The notes beneath the pieces are model-generated. The model was not told the origin of the DNA, ran no database searches, and worked only from the letters and a program-made list of their open reading frames with translations. Below are positions 42,366 to 55,028 of a stretch of 64,000 bases of DNA, piece after piece (position 1 is the stretch's first letter; each line of letters opens with the position of its first letter). The position numbers and the translations under genes are program-made. This DNA comes from Taeniopygia guttata (taxonomy: Eukaryota > Chordata > Aves > Passeriformes > Estrildidae), in contig NC_133025.1 in NCBI RefSeq assembly GCF_048771995.1, forward strand, positions 1,488,001 to 1,552,000, in the 5' to 3' direction.

Positions 42366-44630
42366 AATTTCCAGGACGAGGTCAAAGCCAGCCTTTGATT
42401 TTGTCTGTGCTTAACTGCGCCTCATCCATCAGGATAATCATCCCAATAAAACTTCCTGCTGGCGATAAAATCCCAGGATTTATGGCCTAATCCTGTTTAC
42501 ATCATTGGGGTGGGCTGTGGGGTAGGACGGGGAAGGGGAGACCGCCGTGCTGGGATTGGGAGGACGCAGCCGCCGCCGCCGCGTTTTTGGCAGCCAAATT
42601 TCCCGGGATGGCTCCACCTGGAGCTGGAAAAGTTGCAGCTTTGATGAAGGAGGGCCCTGTTAAAGCCTCACACGGAGCTTTCCAGGCTCGGTGTCTGGCT
42701 TTGAGGGGCCTAAAACAGGGAATGGGGAGAAAAATTCCCCCAATCCAGAAGGTGAGAAGCTTCCAGCTGGATTCTCCCGAGGCGGCTCGGCTGCCGACGC
42801 CAGCCCAGATGTGCACAGATGTGTCTGGGTTTGCAGCTGCAGACACGGCAGGGGGCGGGAGGGGGATGAACTCATGGAAAAAGAGAAAGTTGGGAGGTGG
42901 GGAGGGAAACTGCTCCGACAGGGAAAGCTCCGTGGGGCCCCAGACTGATCCCAGGAGCGGCTGTGGGGATGGGAATGAGGAATCCCCACAAATCCCACAA
43001 AAACCATGCCGAGGTTTAGTGTGGAAAATGGGATTTTGGAGAGGGTGGGCTAGGGGTGGATTCCAGAATGGCTGTGAGGGTTCTGGGGCTGTTGGGAGTA
43101 AAATCTGGGATTTGGTGGTTTGTTTAACACTTTGCTTCCATGGAGATTCCCAAATCCAAGGGCCAAGTGAAGGGAAATCCTACAGCTGGAGCGAAGGGAC
43201 CCTGATCCTCGATGCCCCCGTGGAGAAGAGGCTGGGACTGGGATGTGGGAATTCTTGGAGAGGACTCTGTCCCACAGTGACCCCAGCTCTGATCCCAGCT
43301 CCAGGAAGGTCCCACCTGGAAACCCTGGAGGTGGCAGCTGCACTCCGGAGCTGGGTGGATCCCAGGGCAAACACGGATCTGGGAGCTGCTTACCCAGGGC
43401 GGAGGTGCCACATCCATGGGCACAGACACATTCCCAGTCCCTTCCTGGCACAGGGATGTCACCACAGGCTCCCCTCCACCCTTGGGAGTTTTATCCTGCT
43501 GTATCTCAGGGTTCCACACCCATGGGATGGGGGTCTTGGCTCAGCAGAGACACAAAGAGAGCTGGGATCCCATGGAATTCCATGGGAGGAATCCAGGAGA
43601 GCAGGGCTTGTTTAGTCTGGAGAAGGGAGGGCTGAGACGGCTGCACATTCCTGCAGGAGGGACGGAGCGGGGAGAGGAACCAGCAGGAGTTGTGGGGAAT
43701 TATTTAAAGGGAATTACTTCCAAAGGGAATTGAGGATTTTTTTTGGCTGATTTGCTGCCGGCTGCAGGATGAGGAGACACAGATTCAGCCCTGCAGACAA
43801 TCCATGGGATTTCCTCTCCCTGTGCTCCTGCAGCTCACTGATGCTTTTTTGCAGGAGCTGTTTTTCCAGCTTTTCTCTTCTCGGAAGGGGCTGAATTCCC
43901 TCTGATCAAATCAGCTTCAGAGGTCAGAGCTCAGCTGTGAATCCCATCCCTAAAACCGAGCTGCTCCTTCTCTGCCGTGGGAGTGGGGCCAGCCTGGAGC
44001 TGGGATCGCTCTCCTGGAGGTGCAGCTGAGCCAGGACACTCCATACAAGGTCAGGCTGGAGGTTTTTGGGAAAACTGGGAGGACTAGATGGGTTTATCCT
44101 GGTCAGGATGAGGCCAGCAGGATCCCCTTCCCAAGGATTTAAGATTTACTCAATGAGGAGCCTCCTGCTGATGGGGGTGGATCTTCTCCGTGGGTGAGGA
44201 GAATCCCACTGCTCCCTTTTCCCTGAGAAACTGAGCAGAGCGCATAACCTCAGCTGCTGTGCTCGTGTCCTGCCTGGACACAGCAGAACAACAGGACATG
44301 GAGCTGTACAATTCCAGCTTGTCCTGCCTGGACATGGAAGAATCACGGCAGGAGGACAGGGGTTCCTCCTGGAGCCTCGGCTTGGAGAGATCCATCTTTA
44401 TCCAGAGCCTGCTCCCAAGCATGGACACACCCCTCCCTCCCAGGCAGGACTCGGATGAGGCAGGAGAGGCCGTCAGGAATTTAATGGAACTTGGCACTGG
44501 AAACTGTACAACATTTACAGAGAACCACACGCTGTGTCTATGTACACCCTCTGCCCATTCCCAAAGATCCCGGCCGGATACGGGACAGGCAACGACAATC
44601 CTCGGATGTGGAGTCACCAACAAGCTCGCC
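42366..44630. other. Non-coding stretch between CALML3 and the NET1 downstream region
   Basis: About 2.3 kb without a recognised gene. A CR1-like scrap (GTTTAGTCTGGAGAAGGGAG) sits at about 43608. Overlapping frames at 42587-43615 and 44150-44750 have no recognisable domain. In mammals a second calmodulin-like gene (CALML5) lies in this interval, but none is visible here. Confidence 0.45.
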
Positions 44631-44635
44631 CAGCC

Positions 44636-44990
44636 TGGATTTTGGGATATGGCTCCCCAGTCCTGGATTTCAGGTGACAGGGATTGCAGGATTTCACTCC
44701 CCAGTCTTGGATTTCAGGATATGGCTCCCCAATCCTGTATTCCAAGGTGACAGGGATTGCAGGATCCCAATCCTGTATTCCAAGGTCACAGGGATTGCAG
44801 GATCCCCAATCCCGTATTCCAAGGTGACAGGGATTGCAGGATCCCAATCCTGTATTCCAAGGTCACAGGGATTGCAGGATCCCAATGCCCAATTCTGGAT
44901 TTCAGGTCACAGGGATTGCAGGATCCCAGTGCCCAATCCTGGATTTTGGGTCACAGGGATTGCAGCATCCCACTCCTGGATTTCAGGGAC
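44636..44990. repeat. ~39-bp minisatellite
   Basis: GGTGACAGGGATTGCAGGAT followed by CCCAATCCTGTATTCCA is repeated about eight times with alternating GTGACAGG and GTCACAGG variants. Confidence 0.9.
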
Positions 44991-45484
44991 ACGCTGCTGT
45001 GCTCAGAGCTGTCACCACGCTGCTTCCCACGACACTCTGCAGCCATTCCCAAGCTGGGTCTTTCCCTGGATTTTCCTTGGATCTTTGGAGTGCTAGAAGA
45101 TGGCAGTGCTGCCACCCTGAGTATTTACAACCACTCCTCCTCCTCTCCTCACACCTCCAACACTTCCTCTCTACCTTTCTACTACATGCAAGAACCCCTT
45201 GGTTGCCTCCAAGTCCTGCTTCCCGGTGGGAAGTGTTTCATTTCCAAAAGGCAACAAAAACACGGAATCTACCTTTGCTCCCTGCTACTCCCTCTACTCA
45301 CTGCTCCCCAAACCCTTTACAACGTGCCTACAACCTTCCTACACCCTAGAGTAAAGCAGTTCTCTTTCAGTAGTGTCTCCCCCCAGCCCGTGGATTGCTC
45401 CGGGGTGATGTGAGGGACAGTTGGGACATCACCCCTCGGAGCATGAAGGATCAAGTACTGGAAAGGGAATGCCAAGTCTGAGCA

Positions 45485-45560
45485 ACAAAAATACAAAAAT
45501 AATAATAATAAAAAAAAAACAATCAAAGAAAACAAAACAAAAAAAACCCCAAAATCCCAA
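45485..45560. repeat. A-rich low-complexity tract
   Basis: (AATA)n and AAAACAAAACAAAAAAAACC runs. It could be a retroposon tail. Surrounding sequence from about 45000 to 46112 is otherwise unremarkable and probably includes NET1 3' UTR. Confidence 0.75.
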
Positions 45561-45832
45561 CCCCCAAACTCGAAACAAAACTAATAAAAAATTAAATAGT
45601 TGTCAAGATACAAGAGTGAGACAGAGGAATGTACAAAGGACACACAGAGATCAAAGATTCCAGTAGGTGAATTGAGAACCTGTTGAATCTGGGGTCTGTT
45701 TTCATAGGATTTTTCTTTTGGGAAATTTGCAGGAATTACCATAACCACACACCAGAGTGGCTTCAGGTATTGAGTCCTTTAAAGGACTTTTGCAGTGTTG
45801 ATCTAAACACCCAGTGCTGCCCAAAATTCCAC

Positions 45833-45838
45833 TTTATT
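45833..45838 (-). terminator. Probable NET1 polyadenylation signal
   Basis: AATAAA on the minus strand, about 275 bases beyond the NET1 stop. Other, more distal signals may be used; none was tested. Confidence 0.45.
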
Positions 45839-46112
45839 TTCCATCCTCTGCTATGGCTGTGGGAAACTTCCAGGAACCCAAATTTGCTCTTCAGATCTGC
45901 CACGGGGGTTTCAGAAACCCCCCATGGATTCCAAGTGTAAAAACAGACCCCAGTTCAACAGTAACTGCACACCAGTAGCTGCCATTCCAACATAAACCCA
46001 GGATTTGATCCGCGGAGCGGCTCCGGAAGCGCTCCCGGTACAAAAATGTACACGGAATTATTTATAAATTAACAGTTTTCCCCCAGGGTGGCACCGGGGC
46101 TCCTTTTTTGCC

Positions 46113-46504
46113 TTACACCAGCGTTTCTTTCCGCTTCCCGCTGAGCTGCTTCTCCCTGGATTTTCTGTGCCCGGATGAGGTTCTGTGGGATTTCACCCCT
46201 TTGGCTTCCTCCGAGTCCAGGATGGAAGTGCACTCGGCCGCGCTCTCGTCCAGCTCCATCTGGGATATTCCTGACTGGCGCTTCTGGGCTGGGATGTTGG
46301 GCACGGAGGGGTTGTTCTCCTCGGACTCCTCGCTCAGCTCTGGCAGCTCCTTGAGCTCGGGGGCGGGAATATTCCTCTGGAACGGGGCGATGGCCGTGCG
46401 GATGCAGTTCACCCACTGCTGCTTGTGGAAGACGTCGTTGGCCTGCAGCGTGTGGGACTGGCCCGGGCTGGGATCTTGGAAACGGACTCGGAAGATGTTT
46501 TTGG
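46113..46504 (-). CDS. NET1: NET1 coding exon 10 (end of PH domain, C-tail, stop)
   Basis: Begins after a CTCTGCAG acceptor with AKNIFRVRFQDPSPG and ends GKRKETLV-stop at 46113-46115. It contains the PH domain tryptophan in HKQQWVNCIRTAI, an acidic serine-rich tail, and the C-terminal PDZ-binding motif. Confidence 0.96.
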
Positions 46505-49500
46505 CTGCAGAGAAGGGAAAAGCAGATCAGCTCCGAGTTGATGTTTAGGGATTCCATTGGTAGGTCTGAAATCCCAACAAAACCCTCCCCCAATCCCAAA
46601 AATCCAGCAGGGAGACAAAAGATGTTTTCTAATCCGAGCTCTGGCTGTGAATTCATGGACTGGCTGACTGGACCCATACCTTTATCAGAATTTCCAAAAG
46701 CTCCTCGGAAGGAGCCTCCCATTTTGACATCTCCATCCTGGAGGTCTTCAAGGAGGAGCTCCTGGACAGGGATGGGCTGGCGGTACACCTGGAACGCCTG
46801 GCGCTCGTTGCGGGTCACCGGTCGCGTCAGCACCAGGATTTCTTGGAAGAGGAAGACGTAGAGCTTCTGGAAGGGAAAACATTCCAGCATTCGCTCTGTA
46901 TTCCATGAGGTCACACATCCTGCGGGATCCAAGGCCACCTTATCTGCAGTTTCACCCACAGTACTTTCCAGGCTCTCCGGTGACAATGCCAAGGTCTAGC
47001 ACACACCAGGATTACATCAGCAGCTTTATTATTTTATTGATCCTTAGAAAGGGAATGATGATTCCCAGGTGCCTGGGATAGCATGATTAGGAGCCATATC
47101 TTTCCTGTGTGCATGGAATGCAGGAGCAAAACAGCCAATCAAACCAAAAAAACCAACCCCAATCAACAGAGAAAAGATGAGGAGATTTGAGGTTGAAACC
47201 AGGACAAAAGGCAGCGAAGCCGGGAGTGCAGCGGGTGGGAGATAAACTCCAGGCAGCCCAGCCCAAAGCCAAACAGGCCTTTGCAGGAACCCTTTTGTTT
47301 GGAAGAGCCAGGGCTCCTAATGGGGAATGTCAGAGCATTCCTGGGAAGTAAACAGTGGCAGGAAATCCCTTTGGATGGAGAGCACTTTCTGTGGGCATTC
47401 TGTGCTAATGATTTTCCAGCTTCCCAAAGGCAATTGTGGAGCTGTCAGCAGGAAACTTTCCCTTACACCCTGGAATGAGGCTGACAATAGTAAGGGATTT
47501 CCCTTTGCTCTCTTATCCAATATCCAACTATCCCTAAGGAGGGAAGGCTCTCAGTCCTGCTCTGAGGGAAGGCTAGAGAATTAATTAGTAAAAAACGAGG
47601 GACTTACGTGTCCATTTTTATTCTTCAGCTCCCCGTGGCACAGTAAAGCTTTGCTGCCTTCAATCCTTGGATCCTTCTGCTTCTCATCCAGGTATTCCAG
47701 CTTGTCAATGTAGTACTGGCACTCAGACTCGCCCTTCTTCAGGTTGATGTCAGAGAGGACTCCTTGGATTATGGATATCTAAAAACCCAAACAAACGATT
47801 AAGAGGGATTAACTGCTTCCCCGTGTGACCTCTGCTCGTGCTCCTTCACAACCCCAAAGGATGCAATCCACATGGATTGATCCCTCACTTTCCCTGTCAC
47901 AGATCTGTGCCACTCCAGAAAACCCCCCTGGGAACTGCTGAGGGTTTAAGGAAGATTTCTGAAGCCCCCACATCCCATCCTTGGGCCAGAAGAAGCAGAG
48001 CAGGATTACTCACGGCTTCTTCCAGGATGTGGATGTCGGGATGGTCTTTGGGAGTGTGCCTCAGGATCTCCTTGAGGAGCAGGGGGTATTTGACCAGGCG
48101 GCTCCGAGGGATGTCCAGGAAGCTCCAAAGGTCCAGCTTGCGGCTGAAGGGAGACTCCAGGCAGCGCTGCAGGAAATCCTGCACTCTCCTGTCCTGCTTC
48201 TTCTGGTCCAGGAGTGCTTTGGCTGCCAGCTGGTTGCTGCAGTAGCCTTTGTAGGCATGGAGGCGGGGTAACTACAGGGAACAGAGGAGATTTAGGAGTC
48301 AGATTCCCTGTGGGAAAAGCAGATGTCACTAACACGGCAAACTCGTGGAGTTCTGCAGCACTCACTGGGGTGCTTTTCCCAATAAAAAAGATAAGGGAGG
48401 ATCTTGTGAGGAGGATCAGCACCTGGAGCCCATAAAGCTCCCAATGTTTGGGATCAGCAGGGATAACACTCCTGGACTCACACTGGGACAAAGAGTCCAG
48501 GAGACACACAGACATTTCAATCTTAATCAGCAAAACATTCCAAGTCTCTGGGGTGAAATCAGGGCCAATTCCAGCTGAGAGAATCCCGTTGTTTTCAGCA
48601 TTGCCAGCATTTCCCTTCCAGTCTTGCACTGATGGCCACAAAAGCCCCAGAACTTTGCAGTTTCTGCCTTTAAACGTTCTCTAAACTCAGTTTTAGCCTG
48701 TTGATTCAAAGTTCTGAACTCACCCACTTCACAAGGATGGGCCCAATCTGCTCCACTGTTCCATCTGGTTTTGTTGCTTCTCCCAAACTTGCCAGTAAAT
48801 CTGGAATGGAAACGGGGAAAGAGGAATTGCACCAATGCCCCAGTGAGTAACAGGAGAAAGCAGAGAGGTTAAATCCTAGCGAGCACAAACCGCCCAGCTG
48901 CTCTTACCTTCGTGCAGAGGAATGTAGGAATCCAAGTCCCCAAAAATGTGGGTGAGTTCCTCCTCAGACATGATTGAGAGTTTCAGCATGGGGTCATGGT
49001 AGGCCTGACAAATAAAATATATTCAAATAGATTCAAATGTGCTCAGCCCCAAAGCTGATGATTTAAACTGATTTATCAGGCTAAAGAAGTGAAGGCAACA
49101 GAAAGAGTATCACTGATTTGATGTTAGAATATTCACTCTGTGTGAAGTGTGGAGGACTTAAATGAAAAGCATTTTCCTGTCTGGACTGTTCCCAGCTGGG
49201 AGAGGGAGCCCCCAGGCAGCTCTGCACAATCCTTTTATGGCTGGGTTTGCTGCAACCACTGCTGGCCCAGTGCTCACGTCACCCTTCTGGGCCAGCTTTC
49301 AAACTGGGGGTTCTGGGGCTGATAAAGTTCCCACGTCATGTTTGCAGGTGCAAAAAAAACCCCTCATTATTCGCTGGAATGTCGTCACCAACTGCAGGAA
49401 AAATCCCACTCACCTTTCTGGCCAGCTTCAGGTCTTCAATCAGGTCCTGCTCTCCCCTGGACATTTCATAGATGGCCTGGGAGGAAGGGGATAAAGCATC

Positions 49501-52500
49501 CTGAGTCATGTGGAGTCCCAGTCTTTCTCAGAAAGAGCCTTTCAGCTCCCGTGATGTACAGCCTGCCCTGAATAGGCCTTTGGCCACCCCAGTCCCTCAG
49601 TGGCACCTGGGCATGGCAACCCTGAGTAAATCTGCTTTGCAAGCCCTGAGAAAGCAGCTCTGCTTCCAACTGTGTGAAAGCCCCGACGGCCCCTGCACGA
49701 GCCAAATTAAATACTAGAGCCTTTTAAATCACTGCTTTTAGCCAGGCGAGGCTGCAAACACAAAACCCCCGAAACCGCAGAGGTCAAACCCCAGGCGGCT
49801 TCCGGCAGCTCCTGTGCCGTCTCCAGAAGATTTGTCCAAGATCTCCAGGAAAAAGACAAGCCAAGGCCTCGCTGCCTGGCTTCCAACCAATTGTCAGGAG
49901 CTTTAGGAGAAAGACAGCTGGCTCTGCGAGGAACCTGAGGTTGGGGCAGCTGCAGAGCAGCCAGCGGGGCCGGGGCTGGGATTGCGGGAATGCCGTGGAA
50001 AGTTTGGCATCTCCAAAGGGTCACACCGGGGAGATGAATTCCAGAGTGGAATCCACCTTTTCCCATGGCTGATGTAGACATAAATCTGAGGTTTAGGTGC
50101 ACAGGGAGATGTGCCCTCCCCCAAAGGGAAGGGACAAAAGGCCCCAGTGCTATCCCAGTCCTGTTTTCCATGGGCAGTTACCTCCTGGCGCTTGATTTCT
50201 TTGGTGCTCAGGGATTCTTTCGTGTTGACATCCAACATTTCAGACCAAAGGACGCTGCTCCTTCTCTTGGGGGGAGTAGGAGCAGCAGACCTGCTACATG
50301 ACTTCTGGGCACAGCCTGGGGATTTGCTGTCACTGCGAAGGGTGAATGACTGCAGGGATTAAAAAAAAAGAATGAAAAATACTATAAACAAACGTGGAGA
50401 GCCAACATTTCAGGAGAATTACATTATCCATCCCAATCCTTCATCCTCCTGGGTTATCCAGGGCCGGAAAACACACCCAGACACTTTTCCTCAGATAAAG
50501 GAAAGCTTTAATCAAGCTGCTGAGAAAGCCTGGCAAGGTTTTCCGTGCCCCTCTCCCTGCACTGATATGCTGGGGAGGAAGATGGGAAAGCAAAGCTTGG
50601 CTTTATTTCCAAGGTATGAGGAAGTAAATAAACGAGGATCATAACTCTTGCTCTGAAGAGGTTAATGAGAAGCCACTTGAACTTTGCCCTGGTGTTTTTG
50701 CAAGGTTCCTAAACCCCTGACGTGCTGTTATCTGCAGGTGTGAGCACAGAGCTCCTTGGCAAACATTGCTGTGCCAGTGCTGGGCAGCGGGGTCAGCTCT
50801 CAGCATGCTGCAGCACACGTGTGCCCAGGCCCGGGGCAGTTTATCAGCTCTTTATCTGAAGCAGTTGATTTTATTTACTCTTGAACCTGTTTGTACAGCA
50901 CTTTATACCTGGGCACTCCTGAGGTAGCACTTTCTATCCCCAAGGCCAAGGAAGTTCACACAGAGCTCCAAGAGACGCCTCAAAACAGGGTGCCTGTGTC
51001 ACCCCATCCAAGCAACCCCTTGGGTGCCTGTTTCAGCCCATCCACCCCACCCCCTACACAAATCTCCAGGTTTAACTCTGTTTTTACCTGAATTGTCTGC
51101 CCAAAGCGTCGAACTGCCCCATTTCTGACAGGAGAGATCAGGTTTGCCAGGGAGGTGACTCGTGCTAAAGGCCGGACCCGTTTAGTGCTGGGCTCCTGCA
51201 AAGCAAGCAGAGAACAAATTGTCCTGGCTGTGCCTCCCTCGGAAATTTTCTCAGGCAGCTCCTAAAAGCACAAACCCACTTAAGGAGTGGCAAACACAGC
51301 AAGGAGAGTGTTTGGAAGTAGCCATTCATCTTTCAAGGCTATAAATATTTGTCTGAACTTTAAGGCAGCAATTAAACTGCAGAGGTTTTTGCCCAGTGTT
51401 AAAAGAGGTGAGAACATCAGTGAGAATTCAAAATAGGGCTCCAGCAGAGACTGTTATGCTTTGAACAGAAATAGATTAAAATGTTCTCTGACACTCTGCG
51501 GCAGCTAAAGATGGAGCTGGGATCTGCTTCTCCATTTTCTCATCTTTTCCTCTGGAGAAAGAATGTGTTTTTCCATTTTATTTTGGAGAGCAGGGCAGCA
51601 GTGGGGGCCCAGCACAGCCTGGGCAACTCCTTTAACAACCAGCAAACAACCACAAGCTGAACATTCCTGTGAGGGACACGCACACAGATGAAGCTGAAAT
51701 CCTTCAGTTTGCAGCGTTTCCTCCTCCTCCTGCTCTCCCCCACCCCCTGCAATGACTGCAATTTTTCTTACACATTGTTTAGATTTGAAAGTTGGAGCTT
51801 CTGCTTTTCTCCACCACTAATCCCTGCCTGGAGCTCCAGTCTGTCCCGACCCAAACGCTGCCAAGAAAGAGGAAACGCCCCTGGAAAGCTCCTGCTGCTT
51901 CAGTTTTGAAAATTTTGTTGGCAACTCGATGTGTTTGACACCAAAAATATCGTGTGGTGAGGGCTGGGCAGGAAAGGTGTGCACAGGGGGAAGTTGGGAA
52001 GAGATGGGTGCCGAGTTAAGCCTTGGAAAAGGCTGCAGGATTGTCCTGGGGCTCCCAAACATCTGGCACAGGGCTGGACTGACTCATCCTCAGGAGACTG
52101 CTCAGCACCAAGCTTGATCAGGACAAGGAAGCAGAACAGCCTCAAATTGGGTTCATCTCAGTTAAAATTGGTTAATTATTGTTGAATTTGTACTCTTTCA
52201 AAAGGCAGAGGCTGTGGAGGTGCTGAGGACGAGCTCTGGGCTGTTTCCATTCCCTGCCCAGCCAAACCCTTTGCTCAGAAGTGACAAATGTTGAAAACAA
52301 AACTGAAAAAAAAGGGGAAGAGGAACACACAGAGCTGGATTCTAGTCGTGAAGACTGAAGGAACATAAAAGCTGTGTGTGTGTGTGTAAGATCGGATTTC
52401 AGCAACTCGACCCCATCAGTGGCCCTGCCCGCACGCGGTGTTGGGCAATAGAGGAGGAGGAGGAGGAGGAGGAGGAGGAGGAGGTGAGCTCACCCTGAGC

Positions 52501-54991
52501 TCAGCCTTCAAACTTGCAGGGGGGGGAACATGAAAAGAAACAATTTATGAGCCGTGCAAGAAGAAAAGAGCTCTTGGCACACAGCACAGAGCTGTGCTAT
52601 AAGCGTTTGGGGAATGTCAGAGCTCGGAGGGTACCATAAAAATAGAGAAAAGCCGTAAAAGTGTCCTCGATCATGGGATCCTCAGCTGGGTTTAAGTGGG
52701 ACATCAGGAACTCCAAGTGGGACATCAGGAACTCCAAGTGGGACACCAGGCAGTCAGGAAAAGGTTGGAAAGTCAGGCCAGGCTCAAAGACAACAAGGAA
52801 AGTTTAATTTATTGCTGATGCTTCTGAGTGGAAGAAAAGGGAGGTGTTTTCTTCTAGAAAGTGCAGGATAAATAAAGGGATGCAGGTCAAGAGAAGCTTA
52901 GAAAAGTGCAGGACTGAATCAGGGAAGATGCAGACACAAAGCCACCCATGGCTGTGGCAAGGCCAGGGATAAAAATAACCTGGAAAAGCAAAATGTGACA
53001 AGAAAGCTCAAGGCGTGGGGAGGCTCCAACGGGTCACTGGTGAAGGGTCAGCGCTGCAGAGATCCAGTGACAGCCGGGCCAGGGCCGTGCGGGAATGTGG
53101 GAATGTGGGAATGCCTTCCCAGCACATCTGTGCCCCGCTGAAGTGACACGTGCACCCAAGGGCTGGCAGCAGGAATTCCTGCATTCAGCTCAGCAAAAAG
53201 CCGTTTTTTCCTCTCTTAAAAGAGGAGAAAAAAAAAAAAATCCCACTTTATGTCTGAGCGCTCCTCAGACACGGCCCGACTGCCAAAAAAAACCCATCTG
53301 GTGGTTGTTCTCCTCCTGAAGATCGTTTGATGCAGAGCAGGGAGGAGGAAAATCAAACCCCAGCGCTTGGAAACTCCCCTTGGCTGAGCTCTGTGTTTCA
53401 GCCCGGGGTCACGGTGTAAGCCGAGACTGCGGCGGCTCATACTGCGGATAACTCGGGCTCAGGAGGCGCTTTTTTTTAGCTCTGTACTTGCAAACAATGA
53501 CTCTCCTGTCTCCACGCCGTCTTCCTTACAGGAGCCAGATTACAATAAAGTCTGCGAGGTTTCTGTAACAATCCAGGGGTGTTACAGCACTCACTAATAA
53601 TTAAAACCCCAGCGGGGTCAACAGCTCCATCAGGAAATATTGTTTTTCCAGAGAACTCTTTATTTAAAGTGAATTAATACATCACAAGAGCAGCCACTAA
53701 AGCTATTTTCGTGCCAGGCGAGATTTCACACCCCTGAAATCCCTTCAAGTGCTTCTAAGTGCAGGTTAACTCCTGAAAAGATTGCACCGGGCCATAATTT
53801 TGAGGAAGGTTTTTTCTCCCAGCAGTACGCCCACAACCTTTCCCCTGTGCTGGGTAATAATTAGTGGTTTTTACAAGGATCCTTTGCTCGAGTGCAATTC
53901 CTACGTGCGGCACACACGGTTCACATCAGCCCCACATAAACACGGTGAGCAATGGCAAAACCACGCGTGACAAAAAGTTTTCCTACCCAGCCAATTCAGC
54001 AAAAAGGGCGTTTTAGTCAGCAGCCTGAATAATTCCTGCCAGAAATCACCCACCACCTGACCACCTCCATGGGAGAGGGGCTTGCTGAGCCTCAAGCTGA
54101 ACAATCAGACCTTTCCCAAATCCAACAGCCCATTCGCGACTAAACTGTGGCTCAGACAGAAGTGTTGGCTCCCGTCAGAATTCAGAATTCGAGGCGATTT
54201 ACTCCCCAGCCAGAGCTCTGGTTTATGTTATTTCTCCCCCAACATCTGGTTTCCCTTTTGCACAATGAGATTGCCCAAGTTTGGCTGTTGCAAAGCCGGG
54301 ATTTGCTGAGCTTGGTGACTCGGCGCTGAGCCCTCAAACCTCAGCCATGTCTGGAAACGCCTTTTTTTTTTTAACTTTTCCACCTCATCTCGCCACTAAT
54401 CTGAGCAATAAACCCAGCCCAAGGCAGCCGGGCCCTACCTGGCTGCTGAACTTTTGCTCCTGTCGCAGCAGGAGCCTTGGGAACACCTAGGAGCGGCTCA
54501 ATTATTGCCATCTGCATAACAACACGCGATAAAAATAACAATACTTCCATCAAACAAACCTCAACAGCCCAACAAACCCCACCAGGGGTTTTTCGAAGGT
54601 TTAAGCAGCAAAAAAAGCACCTAATTAAGAAAAATCCTGTCAGTGGAAAGAGCACTGAGACTTTTTAATGGAAACAGGAGATTTCCAAATGAAAACAGGC
54701 GAATTTTTAATGAAAAGCCACCTGGGGGGAGCGGGGTCAGGTGAGACACCGAGATTGGTTTTGGCTCAGTCTTTGGGGGCTATGAGCTTAAATACATACA
54801 TATATATATATATCTATATATCTGTAACGTATATATATGTATACAAAGTGTATATATATGCATATAAAAAGATACGTACATATACATGGATTTAAACATA
54901 CATACAGTTTATAAACCGCTGGGAGAGGCGCCGACATCGGTTCTGGCTGCCTGGTCCCACTCTTTGGGGGGTATGAGCTTAACTATATTGC

Positions 54992-55028
<37 letters not shown>

